Shown: positions 1 through 7,787 of the stretch, piece by piece | Layout of the letters: each line of letters opens with the position of its first letter | Numbering within the stretch: position 1 is the first letter of the stretch | Assembly: GCA_016213405.1 (NCBI GenBank) | Contig: JACRAM010000069.1 | Span: 1 to 64,000, forward strand | Source of the DNA: Bacteroidota bacterium | Lineage (GTDB): Bacteria > Bacteroidota > Bacteroidia > Palsa-948 | Direction of reading: 5' to 3' | Length of the DNA stretch: 64,000 bases | Program-made: the position numbers and the translations under genes | The notes under the pieces: generated by a model | What the model saw: the letters and a program-made list of their open reading frames with translations, nothing else | Database searches by the model: none | Told to the model about the DNA's origin: nothing

Positions 1-335
1 ACCGATTAAAGAAAAACAGATTACACCGATGATTAGCCAATTTGATAATTTGAAGATGTGATAATTTGAAGATGAAATCATTTTCAAATTTTCAAATTGA
101 CTCATTCTCAAATTTGTTTTAGTTTGTTTTTTCATTGGGTTGGATTGTTTTATTGGTTTGTTGGTTGTTGTTTTATACCATCGGTAGTCAGGTTTCCGAA
201 AGTTTGTTTCATCTGCGAATACGAATCAAAAACGAATTTACGAATGAAAAAAAACCATTCCCATATTCGTACATTCGTAAAAATTCGTATTCGCAGATAA
301 CTTTAGTATATTTTTCTTTTTTCGTCATTGGTCAT
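1..335. other. Gene-free left edge with short repeats
   Basis: I see no convincing gene here; the short open frames are low-complexity and lack family features. The stretch holds a direct repeat of TGATAATTTGAAGATG (around 42-57 and 59-74) and then the inverted repeat listed separately. It lies beyond the stop codon of the leftward gene at 336-1304 and may carry its transcript end. Confidence 0.6.
211..298. repeat. Inverted repeat, 16-bp perfect outer arms
   Basis: ATCTGCGAATACGAAT at 211-226 is the exact reverse complement of 283-298. The inner part is rich in further ATTCGTA/TACGAAT words. Related ATTCGTAT words occur near 32630 and 44885, so this is probably one copy of a dispersed repeat and not a specific terminator, though it could fold in RNA downstream of the leftward gene. 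Confidence 0.75.
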
Positions 336-1304
336 TTAGGTTCCTTTTATGGCTTGCGAAAATTCTATGTAGTGTTCTGATTTTTTTCCGCCTGTAAAGC
401 TGCCGAGGTAGCTTTTGATGAGGCGGATGCGCTCGCTCATTCCGATGGTTCCGTCATATAATTTTTTGCGGTCGCGGTGGGCGGTGCCATACACATCCAT
501 TGAAGCGGATAGCTGGCTGTTGAGTTTTTCTATTTCGGCTTTTAGTTTTTTGAGTTCGGCTGTGGTGAGTTTGTCATCGGGCGGATTGTAGGAGAATGAG
601 GGGTTAAGCCCTTCGATGTGTGAAATGACATCGGTTAACAGACCGGGAATGCTGGCGTAGGTTTTTTCCATGCGCGATGGGAGCACTTCTTTTCCGGTGT
701 TAATCGTGAGTTGTATTTTTCCTTTTTTATCGGCAGAAAGATTTTTAATGGTTATGGTTCCGCCATGCGGGGCAATGGTGGCGGTTTGTGCGGGGTGAAT
801 GATTTCTGCGGGCTGCCCGGTGGTTTCTTCCGCCCATGATAAATCGGTATCGCCTGTATTTTTTGCCGCACTGTTTGCCGCCACGTTGGGTATGTTCAAA
901 AAACTGTTTGGGGCTATTTTAAAAACGCGTTTGCTGGCTGCGCCCGGATAATTGGGGCGTATTTTTTTCAGGATGGCGCGGATGGCGTGCACGGTGGTGT
1001 TGCCTTCTTCCAGTTCTCCGCTCAAATAACTGAGCACGCGCGCTATGCGTTCTTCGGCACAGTTGGGGTTGGTGAGCGCTTCGGTGAAGCAGAGCAGTTT
1101 GCGGGCGGCTTTTTGCTCGTCAACTGGTTGTTTTTTGGTGATTACGCTGTTATTTGCTTTTTCAACGCTGGCAATAAAAGCGGTGTTGCTTTTTTTGCTG
1201 AGCAGTTCGCTGCTTGGTTTGTAATCTGCCCAGCTTTGAATGAGGGTATCGGCATTTTTGTATCTGCCGATGCGGGTTTCGAATGTTTTTTGTGAACCTG
1301 ACAT
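336..1304 (-). CDS. Uncharacterised 322-residue protein
   Basis: I do not recognise a named family. The protein is soluble, with no signal peptide or membrane segment. It has a charged N-terminal half, a Ser/Thr/Gly-rich middle (about residues 180-230), a short coiled-coil-like Lys/Glu/Leu stretch (about 248-268), and a basic C-terminal block ending near SERIRLIKSYLGSFTGGK. That last block looks conserved by style, being dense in charged and aromatic residues. Base composition is more GC-rich than the flanks, consistent with real coding. It is separated from the regulator operon by the repeat-bearing gap at 1305-1741, so it is probably transcribed alone. Confidence 0.6.
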   Translation of the reverse strand: MSGSQKTFETRIGRYKNADTLIQSWADYKPSSELLSKKSNTAFIASVEKANNSVITKKQPVDEQKAARKLLCFTEALTNPNCAEERIARVLSYLSGELEEGNTTVHAIRAILKKIRPNYPGAASKRVFKIAPNSFLNIPNVAANSAAKNTGDTDLSWAEETTGQPAEIIHPAQTATIAPHGGTITIKNLSADKKGKIQLTINTGKEVLPSRMEKTYASIPGLLTDVISHIEGLNPSFSYNPPDDKLTTAELKKLKAEIEKLNSQLSASMDVYGTAHRDRKKLYDGTIGMSERIRLIKSYLGSFTGGKKSEHYIEFSQAIKGT

Positions 1305-1378
1305 TTATTACAAAGATTGATTATTGTTTGGTGAGCTGATTTTTGATGAGGATGTCATGTTTTTTTTTACGATTCTTG

Positions 1379-1546
1379 CTTGTCCTGTTTCTGCTTTCGC
1401 TTGTCCTGTTCCGATTTTCGCTTGTCCTGCTTCTGCTTTCGCTTGTCCTGTTCCGATTTTCGCTTGTCCTGCTTCTGCTTTCGCTTGTCCTGTTCCGATT
1501 TTCGCTTGTCCTGTTTCTGCTTTCGCTTGTCCTGTTTCTAAAAATG
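1379..1546. repeat. 21-bp tandem repeat, 8 units
   Basis: Eight units begin with CTTGTCCTG at 1379, 1400, 1421, 1442, 1463, 1484, 1505 and 1526. The variable part of each unit is one of three versions (TTTCTGC, TTCCGAT, CTTCTGC). In the inner six units TTCCGAT alternates with the other two, giving a 42-bp higher-order period. Units are directly adjacent with no unique spacers. Confidence 0.9.
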
Positions 1547-1659
1547 CGCAGGGGCAACAGTATGTGCAATAGTTTTGCCAGAAAAAGCCGAATGCTGAAC
1601 TAAACCACGTCAGCTTATTTGTAAATTGCTGAATGTGGATTAGTTAAAACGAAAAATAT

Positions 1660-1686
1660 TTTTTTTCCTTCGGGAAGGAAGAAAAA
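1660..1686 (-). terminator. Possible terminator of the sensor-regulator operon
   Basis: A stem of CCTTC/GAAGG, extended by an A/T-rich tract on both sides, lies about 55 bases past the stop codon of the NtrC-type regulator. Read on the minus strand it is followed by a T-rich run. The stem is short, so this is a modest candidate. Confidence 0.35.
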
Positions 1687-1741
1687 TCTGGAGAGGAAAT
1701 AATAGCGGAGTTCCGTTAATATTGGCGGGAAAACGTTTTTT

Positions 1742-3091
1742 TCAAAACGGAATTTTGTGTTTCTCCATTTTTGTTCGCAGCGTGGAGAGCGGAAGCCCGA
1801 GCAGTTTTGCGGCATTTGATTTATTGCCTCCGCACTTTTCAAGTGTTTTGATAATAAAATAATATTCTATATCATTCAGGTGTTCATCCAGCGGTTTATC
1901 TCCGGGCAGTGTTTTTAAAATGGCTTTGTCTTCATATTTAATTTCAATGGGAATTAACGAAGCGGTAATCTTATTATCCTGCGCCAGCAAAACAATCCGC
2001 TCTACAAGGTTTTTCAGTTCGCGCACATTGCCGGGCCAGTTATATTTTTTTAATAGCTGCAACACCTCCTCTTCCATTTTAATTTCTTTTCCGCCACTGA
2101 ATTGTTTTATAAAGTGATTTAATAAATAAACTATATCTCCCTTTTTTTCGCGCAGGGGTTTCAGGTGAATGGGAAAAACATTCAGGCGGAAAAATAAATC
2201 TTCTCTGAATTTTCCTTCGCCCACTAATTTCTTTAAATCATGTTTTGTAGAAGCAATCAGCCGCACATCTATTTTGATGGTTTGCATTCCGCCCACTCTT
2301 TCAATTTCCATTTGTTCGAGCACGCGCAAAAGTTTCACCTGCAAATCCATCGGCATATCGTCAATATCGTCCAGATAAAGAGTTCCTTTATCTGCCAGTT
2401 CAAACCGTCCTATTTTAATTTTATCGGCTCCGGTAAAAGCGCCTTTTTCATGCCCGAAGAGTTCGCTTTCAAAAATCTCGCGCGATAGAATGGCACAGCT
2501 TACTTTTATCAGCCGCTCTTTGTTTCGATTACTGTTATAGTGAAGGATGTTAGCAAGCAATTCTTTTCCTGTGCCGGTTTCGCCCGAAATCAATACGGTT
2601 GTTTGCGAGTTGGAAACAATTTTTACATTTCCAAACAAGGATTTTGTTTCTGTTTCATCGCCAATAAAAGAAGAGAAATCATATTCTCCGATAAGTTGGG
2701 TGCGTAAAATTTTATTATCCGCCTTTATAGTTTTTAATTCCTGAATCCGCTGGATAATGAGCAGGGGCTGTTCTTTCGGGAATGGCTTGGTCAGAAAATC
2801 ATACGCGCCCAACTTAATTGCCTGCACGGCAGTTTCAACGGTGGCAAAGGCGGTCATCATCACTACATATATATCGGGATTAATTTCTTTTACCCGTTTC
2901 AGAAAATCCAATCCGTCCATCCTCGGCATCTTAATATCCGAAATAATAATATCCGCTTCCTGATTCTGAAGCAGGGTTAACGCGGCAACTGCATCGGCAA
3001 ATTCAAAAACTTTATAACCCGCATCGCGCAAATCATCGGCTATGGTAACCCGGAGGATCCGTTCGTCTTCTACAACAAAAACAGTTGGCAT
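1742..3091 (-). CDS. NtrC-family sigma-54-dependent response regulator
   Basis: This predicted cytoplasmic transcription activator has a receiver domain at residues 1-115 (acidic pocket VEDE at 7-10, phospho-acceptor D52, T80, K102). An AAA+ sigma-54 interaction domain follows, with Walker A GETGTGKE at 170-177, the GAFTGA loop at 217-222 and Walker B LYLDDI at 238-243. A Fis-type helix-turn-helix lies at about 420-445. The start is set at MPTVFVVEDE: an ATG eleven codons upstream would overlap the kinase gene and add a non-conserved tail. It lies 4 nt after the kinase stop, so the kinase is its probable partner. I found no convincing -24/-12 promoter in the window, so its target is unknown; the Nxr-like operon next door is the obvious candidate. 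Confidence 0.93.
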   Translation of the reverse strand: MPTVFVVEDERILRVTIADDLRDAGYKVFEFADAVAALTLLQNQEADIIISDIKMPRMDGLDFLKRVKEINPDIYVVMMTAFATVETAVQAIKLGAYDFLTKPFPKEQPLLIIQRIQELKTIKADNKILRTQLIGEYDFSSFIGDETETKSLFGNVKIVSNSQTTVLISGETGTGKELLANILHYNSNRNKERLIKVSCAILSREIFESELFGHEKGAFTGADKIKIGRFELADKGTLYLDDIDDMPMDLQVKLLRVLEQMEIERVGGMQTIKIDVRLIASTKHDLKKLVGEGKFREDLFFRLNVFPIHLKPLREKKGDIVYLLNHFIKQFSGGKEIKMEEEVLQLLKKYNWPGNVRELKNLVERIVLLAQDNKITASLIPIEIKYEDKAILKTLPGDKPLDEHLNDIEYYFIIKTLEKCGGNKSNAAKLLGLPLSTLRTKMEKHKIPF

Positions 3092-3095
3092 GGCG

Positions 3096-4604
3096 TTAAT
3101 TATTTTTATAAACCGGCAATACAATAGTAATTAATGTTCCAATACCGTATTCGCTTTCAATTTTTATTTCTCCGTTATGTTGTTTAATAATATTGTAGGA
3201 AATGGGAAGTCCTAATCCTGTTCCCTGACCGGGTTGTTTGGTGGTGAAGAAAGGATCAAATATTTTATCCAGTTTATCTTTTGGAATGCCAATACCGTTA
3301 TCCTTTATATATAGGAATACATTTTCCAAATCCGATTTACAATAAATCATTATTTCTCCATCGTTATTGTTTTCTTTTTTTCTTTTCTCGATAATAGCAT
3401 CTACACTATTAATGAGAAGATTCAACAGCACCTGTTCAAATTGATTTTGACTGGCAGAAATAAAAAATTGATTAGCGGGTATCTTATTTATTGTGGTGAT
3501 ATTACTTTTTTCCAGATGATAGGAAGCAAGAAGAAGCGCGTGTTCAAGCGGACTGTGTATATCGGTTTTAGTTAAAACAAATTCATGCTTGTAACTAAAG
3601 TGAAGAAGCCCCTGCACCACGTTCTCAATTTTATTTGCGGCTTCAGTCATCATGGTAAAATAATTAATGTTTTGGGAAACATTAACCGGGTCGGAAGAAA
3701 TTCTGCGTATGCAATTTTTGATTCCCGAAATGGGATTGCTTATTTCATGGGCGATGCCCGATGCCAGAATTCCAACCGAAGCGAGTTTCTCAGAATTGAG
3801 AAGCGATTTATGAGTTTGCTGAAGTTCAGTATGGGTTTTCTCGAGCCGTTCAATCATCTCGATAAATTTATTATAGAGAATATCAATTTCATCGTGGGAA
3901 AAAAACAATCTGCGGAGTTTGAAAGAAAAACTTTTTTCCAGAACTATTTTCTTGTCTAATATTTCCTGCAGCGAATCCAGATTAATTTCATTTGCCGTTT
4001 GGCTGATAAATTTTATGGGAGTTGTAATAACATACGAATAAAGGAAGGCAATGAGCAAACTGAGAATTAAAAAAAGCAGCAGCACAATAATTAAATAATT
4101 GTAAGTAAAATTAATGTCCTTCCGTATCTGGTTTTCGTACAACCCCACTCGGATGGTTCCGTTTTTACTGCCAAGAACCGGCACAGCAATATCGCGGATA
4201 TATTTGCTGTTTTCATTTTCATCCTGAATTAGTACAACATTTAACTCACTGTTATTTTTTAATGAGTTTGCCTTGATTAGCTCTGCGGGAATACCGTTTT
4301 CAAAAGTGTGGGCAATGATATTATTTTTATTATCTGAAATTAATATATAAGCAATGTTGGAATCTATGCCGCGTGTGCGGTCAATAATATTATTTAATTC
4401 AGCAACATCATCATACAGCATGCTGGATAAAGATTTTTCAGCAATGCTTTTAGCGATAAAAACTCCCCGCTGGTTAAGTTCTCTTTCAAGCGAACCGGAA
4501 ACCGTATGCCAGATGATAGGGATGTTTATGGCATTGAATAAAATAATAGCCAGAACAATACCGATGGTGAACTTCCAGAATAACGGGATAAAAGTTCTTT
4601 TCAT
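3096..4604 (-). CDS. Membrane sensor histidine kinase
   Basis: The predicted inner-membrane kinase has a transmembrane helix at about 11-33, a periplasmic sensing region at about 34-168 that looks like a single Cache/PAS fold, a second helix at about 169-192, and a HAMP-like linker. The HisKA motif ASGIAHEISNP has phospho-acceptor H286. The C-terminal HATPase_c domain shows N, G1 and G2 boxes (DNGIGIP, GTGLGL). Its start overlaps the stop of the upstream PhnD-like lipoprotein gene as ATGA, which implies tight translational coupling. The arrangement of binding protein, kinase and NtrC-type regulator is the same as in the AioXSR/ArxXSR oxyanion-sensing systems; the similarity of layout is observed, the ligand is inference. 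Confidence 0.93.
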   Translation of the reverse strand: MKRTFIPLFWKFTIGIVLAIILFNAINIPIIWHTVSGSLERELNQRGVFIAKSIAEKSLSSMLYDDVAELNNIIDRTRGIDSNIAYILISDNKNNIIAHTFENGIPAELIKANSLKNNSELNVVLIQDENENSKYIRDIAVPVLGSKNGTIRVGLYENQIRKDINFTYNYLIIVLLLFLILSLLIAFLYSYVITTPIKFISQTANEINLDSLQEILDKKIVLEKSFSFKLRRLFFSHDEIDILYNKFIEMIERLEKTHTELQQTHKSLLNSEKLASVGILASGIAHEISNPISGIKNCIRRISSDPVNVSQNINYFTMMTEAANKIENVVQGLLHFSYKHEFVLTKTDIHSPLEHALLLASYHLEKSNITTINKIPANQFFISASQNQFEQVLLNLLINSVDAIIEKRKKENNNDGEIMIYCKSDLENVFLYIKDNGIGIPKDKLDKIFDPFFTTKQPGQGTGLGLPISYNIIKQHNGEIKIESEYGIGTLITIVLPVYKNN

Positions 4605-5518
4605 TGTTTAACAGGAGCGCAAGAAATAATATTTTTATACAATGTATCGCTTGTCAATGCGAATTTATCAATCATAAGATCGTCAAGAATTTTTTTTCCT
4701 TCCGGGTCATTATGGATATTCAGAAATATTTCTTCTATTTTGTTTTTAAGTTCCTTGTCAAAGTTCTTTGAAACAACCACCGGAGGCATGCCCATGTATT
4801 CGGATTTTTCAATAATCCGGATATTTTTTATTTTGTCATGAGATTTTTTACTTACGTAGTCATATATTAACCCATCCACTGAAGCGCCATCCACCACATT
4901 TTTTGAAACCAACTGAATGGAAATATCATGTGCATGCGAATAAATTGTTTTAGAAAAAAAATCTCTTCCTGTCAGATGAAATAATTCATTAATCCTCCGC
5001 TCAGGATATAATTTCCCTGTATTTGATAATGGATCTGTAAAAGCAAAAGATTTTCCCTTAAGGTCCTTTAAAGAATGGATGGACGAATTTTTATTTGCAA
5101 TAATATATGCTTGATAATAGGGAAGGCCATTGATGATTGGGATGACAAGTAATTCGCAGTGTTCTTTGTTAATTATATATGCTCCGGAACAAATAAATGC
5201 AATATCAACCTGATGTTTGGCTAACATTTCATTTATTTCTGAATATGTTTTTCGTTGTTCAAATTTTACAGGTTTGTTTATTTTTTTTGAGATGTAATCA
5301 AATAATTCTATATAATAATTAAATGTTTCGCTGGGAGAAGTCATTGCGGATACAGCCACACGGAGAGGGGAAACTGTATCATTCACAGTGTTTGCATTGA
5401 CATTCTTTGTGGTTTTTGAAAAATCAATCTGAACAACATTGTCGCTGTCAAAATTGTTACATCCGATTGCAACAATTGAAAAAATAATTATTAGTATAAA
5501 AACATGAAGCGTTTTCAT
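4601..5518 (-). CDS. PhnD-like periplasmic binding lipoprotein (sensor accessory)
   Basis: A 305-residue solute-binding protein with a lipoprotein signal (lipobox VAIGC, lipidated C20), so it should be anchored to a membrane in the periplasm. The mature part follows the phosphate/phosphonate-binding PhnD layout: PLRVAVSA strand at about 51, DIAFICSGAY at about 105-114, LKDLKGKSFAFTDPLSNTG in the hinge region, and VDGASVDGLIYDYV. Two cysteines, C110 and C121, lie next to the expected ligand pocket. No ABC transporter permease or ATPase gene is nearby; instead it is fused translationally (ATGA overlap) to a histidine kinase, which argues for ligand sensing and not uptake. Ligand unknown. Confidence 0.85.
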   Translation of the reverse strand: MKTLHVFILIIIFSIVAIGCNNFDSDNVVQIDFSKTTKNVNANTVNDTVSPLRVAVSAMTSPSETFNYYIELFDYISKKINKPVKFEQRKTYSEINEMLAKHQVDIAFICSGAYIINKEHCELLVIPIINGLPYYQAYIIANKNSSIHSLKDLKGKSFAFTDPLSNTGKLYPERRINELFHLTGRDFFSKTIYSHAHDISIQLVSKNVVDGASVDGLIYDYVSKKSHDKIKNIRIIEKSEYMGMPPVVVSKNFDKELKNKIEEIFLNIHNDPEGKKILDDLMIDKFALTSDTLYKNIISCAPVKQ

Positions 5519-5533
5519 TTAAAATTTTTAAAA

Positions 5534-5577
5534 CAAAGGTGAGGATTATGCTAATGATAATAGATGACAAAAATCAT
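5534..5577 (-). promoter_or_regulatory. FNR-like site and -7 element of the sensor operon
   Basis: On the minus strand the palindrome ATGAT-TTTT-GTCAT (5564-5577; one mismatch between arms) is followed by CACCTTTG (5534-5541), close to the Bacteroidota -7 consensus TAnnTTTG. The palindrome centre (5570.5) is 36.5 bases from the last base of the -7 element, which places it near -41 relative to the expected start. The gene starts 16 bases further on. Confidence 0.6.
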
Positions 5578-5631
5578 TAAAACACAATGGCGAATTATGA
5601 GTGTACGTGTTCTAAATTATCGGATTGGAAT

Positions 5632-5823
5632 TTAATTCATCTTGGAAATTTCATTTGTCTCTTTTCCGATTTCGTCTTTCGCCTTTTTAAATTCACTGAT
5701 TCCTCTGCCCAATCCTTTCATGAGCTCCGGAATTTTTTTACCTCCGAAGAGAAGAAGAACAACGGCAGCAATCAGGATGATTTCGGTTGTGCCGAGCATG
5801 CCAAGTAAAATGGTGGTAATCAT
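5632..5823 (-). CDS. tatA: TatA/E-family twin-arginine translocase subunit
   Basis: A 63-residue protein with an N-terminal transmembrane helix (about 10-27), the hinge [12 protein letters not shown], and an amphipathic helix ([17 protein letters not shown]), the standard TatA layout. It is the last gene of the molybdoenzyme operon, 5 nt after the TorD-like chaperone gene. The catalytic subunit of that operon carries a twin-arginine signal, so a dedicated pore component is a sensible fit. No tatC is present in this window, so it presumably works with a TatC encoded elsewhere. Confidence 0.93.
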   Translation of the reverse strand: MITTILLGMLGTTEIILIAAVVLLLFGGKKIPELMKGLGRGISEFKKAKDEIGKETNEISKMN

Positions 5824-5828
5824 GGACT

Positions 5829-6422
5829 TTAATTTTTAACAGCGTAAAACTCCGACTCCTCATGAATAAGTTTTACTAAAAGAGAAGATAATTCCGAATA
5901 GAAGTCATTCGGATTAGTTTGGCTGAGATTTTCTGAGAATTTACCGGAGAATTCAAGCAAATGATCGTTGATGAATTTTACGTAGGCATCTTTGGTGATT
6001 TCGAGCTGTTCTTTGTTTTTTGCGATTGACATTTTTACTAACAGCAATGACAAAAATTCAAGCTGGTAGGTAATGGCATCCGGACTTTCTCCGCTTTTCG
6101 CTGTCATACCAAACGCTTTATAGAATGCAGCTACATCGGTTACCGAATTCAATTTTGAAAGGCAGGTGCTTTCTGAGACGGGAACAGTGCCTTTCAGGAA
6201 TAAACGCGAATATTCTGACAAAAGTGTTTTGTAATTTGCGTTTTTAAGAATTTCCAGTAATAATTTTTTGTATTCTATATTTAATTCCGTTCGTTTTGAT
6301 AATTCGAAAACTATTTCTCTGATTTCTGCAATATTATTTTCCTCAGGATAAGAAAAACCTTTGCTTATTACTCTGAATAAATCCGCTTTCACAAGTTTTA
6401 TATCGGTTTCGGTTGTGTACAT
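5829..6422 (-). CDS. TorD/NarJ-family molybdoenzyme chaperone
   Basis: A 197-residue all-helical cytoplasmic protein. The region [20 protein letters not shown] followed by QLEFLSLLL matches the diagnostic TorD/DmsD/NarJ segment (a Pro-Asp followed by a Leu-Glu-Phe helix). Members bind the Tat signal of a molybdoenzyme and hold it until the cofactor is inserted. The start at 6422 ([10 protein letters not shown]) is chosen because an upstream in-frame ATG would overlap the gamma-subunit gene and add 32 residues without family features. Position inside the operon identifies the alpha subunit as its client. Confidence 0.85.
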   Translation of the reverse strand: MYTTETDIKLVKADLFRVISKGFSYPEENNIAEIREIVFELSKRTELNIEYKKLLLEILKNANYKTLLSEYSRLFLKGTVPVSESTCLSKLNSVTDVAAFYKAFGMTAKSGESPDAITYQLEFLSLLLVKMSIAKNKEQLEITKDAYVKFINDHLLEFSGKFSENLSQTNPNDFYSELSSLLVKLIHEESEFYAVKN

Positions 6423-6442
6423 TTTTTTAAAATTAATTGAAT

Positions 6443-7327
6443 TTATTTTTGAATGATTAAATCTGACCACATACTGTAATGTTTTCTGCCACCAATATTT
6501 CCTGTATTTCCATTCCATACTGCAAATGCAATCTTTGTATTGTCAGGTATGGGTGCATCATTAACGTCTGTAGATTTTATAGGTCTTGCGATAATTACTT
6601 TCCATGTGTTGTTTTCCCACACACCCCAAGCCGATGCGTTTTGTGTTTCCTGTGTGGTGAGCGTGCCGAATCCTTCTGCCACACACTCTTCCGATGGATC
6701 TTTTCTGTCAAAAAGCGACATAGGATTGCCGGCATAAGAACCTGGTAAGAAATTTTTACCCATGCCTTTTGAATAGTCCAATGCTGAAATGTCGCGGGCG
6801 AATTTTCCGTTGGTGCCATCTCCTTGCCTTTCTGCCATAGGATAAATATCAGTCCAATAATTTGGATAAGCATCTTTCACATCTCTGAATCCGTTTTCAA
6901 CATCGTTTTGCCAGATTGCTTTCCAGTGAATGATATGCACTCTTCCGTTCTTATTTCCCATCATAAAAACCGGATTTTGTGCTATGTCCATTGGCAATTG
7001 AATCGCTACCTGATCGCAAAACTTGTCGGTCTCTACAATAATATCTTTTGTGCTGTCGGTCCATTCCAACAGAAAACCAATTGTTTTTCCATCGTTGATG
7101 CTTTTAACCTTTACATCTGTAATGCTTGGCTTTTGCAGTGTAGGATTAGTAATGTTTTGCGGCATAACGCTCACAGATACTGCCGTTGCTTTATTCCACT
7201 CAGCGCTTTTTATGTTTCTTTTTGAAACGGAATCTACTTTCACCGAACTGATAGTCAATCCGGTTTGGGCATTTGAAATAATTATTGTGCCGGCAAAAAT
7301 TAAAAGAAGACAATTTTTTATTTTCAT
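6443..7327 (-). CDS. nxrC-like: Haem-binding gamma subunit of type II molybdoenzyme (NxrC/EbdC-like)
   Basis: A 294-residue exported protein with a Sec signal peptide (about residues 1-20, ending ISNA-Q). It matches the ethylbenzene-dehydrogenase-type haem domain: GFLLEWTD near 84-91, QVAIQLP near 107-112, the Met ligand region PVFMMGNKNG (M122 or M123) and the C-terminal GGRKHYSMWSD (K282 or H283), which correspond to the Met and Lys/His axial ligands of haem b in EbdC-type subunits. It should take electrons to or from the Fe-S beta subunit on the outer side of the inner membrane. The chaperone gene begins 20 nt after its stop. Which residue binds haem is inference from spacing. Confidence 0.87.
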   Translation of the reverse strand: MKIKNCLLLIFAGTIIISNAQTGLTISSVKVDSVSKRNIKSAEWNKATAVSVSVMPQNITNPTLQKPSITDVKVKSINDGKTIGFLLEWTDSTKDIIVETDKFCDQVAIQLPMDIAQNPVFMMGNKNGRVHIIHWKAIWQNDVENGFRDVKDAYPNYWTDIYPMAERQGDGTNGKFARDISALDYSKGMGKNFLPGSYAGNPMSLFDRKDPSEECVAEGFGTLTTQETQNASAWGVWENNTWKVIIARPIKSTDVNDAPIPDNTKIAFAVWNGNTGNIGGRKHYSMWSDLIIQK

Positions 7328-7369
7328 ATCTGCTATTTTAAATGTTTCTTACTTTATTTTTCTGATTAG

Positions 7370-7774
7370 TTAAAATTTATAACCTACACCCACACTAATT
7401 ATCCATATATTTTTTTTAGAGGCGGGGCTTGCCAAATAATACATTGGCAGAGCCAGCGCAAATTTTTTGTAGTTTAATTGAAAACCTGTGCCAAGCGTAG
7501 GACTGACCGTTAACTCATTATTGATTTCAACAAAGCGCAAAGAAGGAAACATTCCATAGGATATTCCACACTTACCATAATCCAGCCGGACAGCAGGACC
7601 ACCAAAATTCAGAAATCCTGAAAACATTTCGGTGCCACTATGTTTGTGTGTGCTGATTATTATAGATCCAACGGTTTTGTAAGAAACTTTTGGAGATTCT
7701 TTCTTAGGAGTTTCCTGTGCAAATGATAGTTGTGTTAAGAAACATAAAAGGCAATAAAAAAATATTGTTTTCAT
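7370..7774 (-). CDS. Small exported barrel-like protein inside the Nxr-like operon
   Basis: I do not recognise a family. The 134-residue product has a clear signal peptide (MKTIFFYCLLCFLTQLSFAQ), a Lys/Pro-rich linker and then alternating hydrophobic segments (SIIIS, FGGPAVRLDYG, LGTGFQLNY, FALALPMYYL) ending in ISVGVGYKF, an aromatic C-terminus typical of outer-membrane barrels. It is too short for a large barrel; perhaps four to six strands. The start at 7774 is preferred over an ATG 17 codons upstream because the latter would bury the signal peptide. It sits 13 nt after the beta-subunit gene and before the gamma gene, so it is co-transcribed with the enzyme. Confidence 0.7.
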   Translation of the reverse strand: MKTIFFYCLLCFLTQLSFAQETPKKESPKVSYKTVGSIIISTHKHSGTEMFSGFLNFGGPAVRLDYGKCGISYGMFPSLRFVEINNELTVSPTLGTGFQLNYKKFALALPMYYLASPASKKNIWIISVGVGYKF

Positions 7775-7787
7775 AGTTGTAATTTTT

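Larger units (their letters stand above)
1305..1741. other. Intergenic gap containing a minisatellite
   Basis: This 437-bp gap holds the 21-bp tandem array at 1379-1546 and a T/A-rich hairpin at about 1660-1686, and nothing else I can support. The array stays open in several frames on both strands because 21 is a multiple of three, so the open frames across it are not evidence of genes. Confidence 0.6.

Noticed and set aside
97-380. Two overlapping short open frames at the left edge
   Set aside because: Low-complexity, T-rich translation across repeats; no start context, no family features.
1379-1546. CRISPR array
   Set aside because: Units are contiguous at 21 bp with no unique spacers and no cas genes nearby.
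1321-1603. Open frames on both strands across the 21-bp array
   Set aside because: They are open only because the repeat length is a multiple of three; the translated repeats have no protein-like features.
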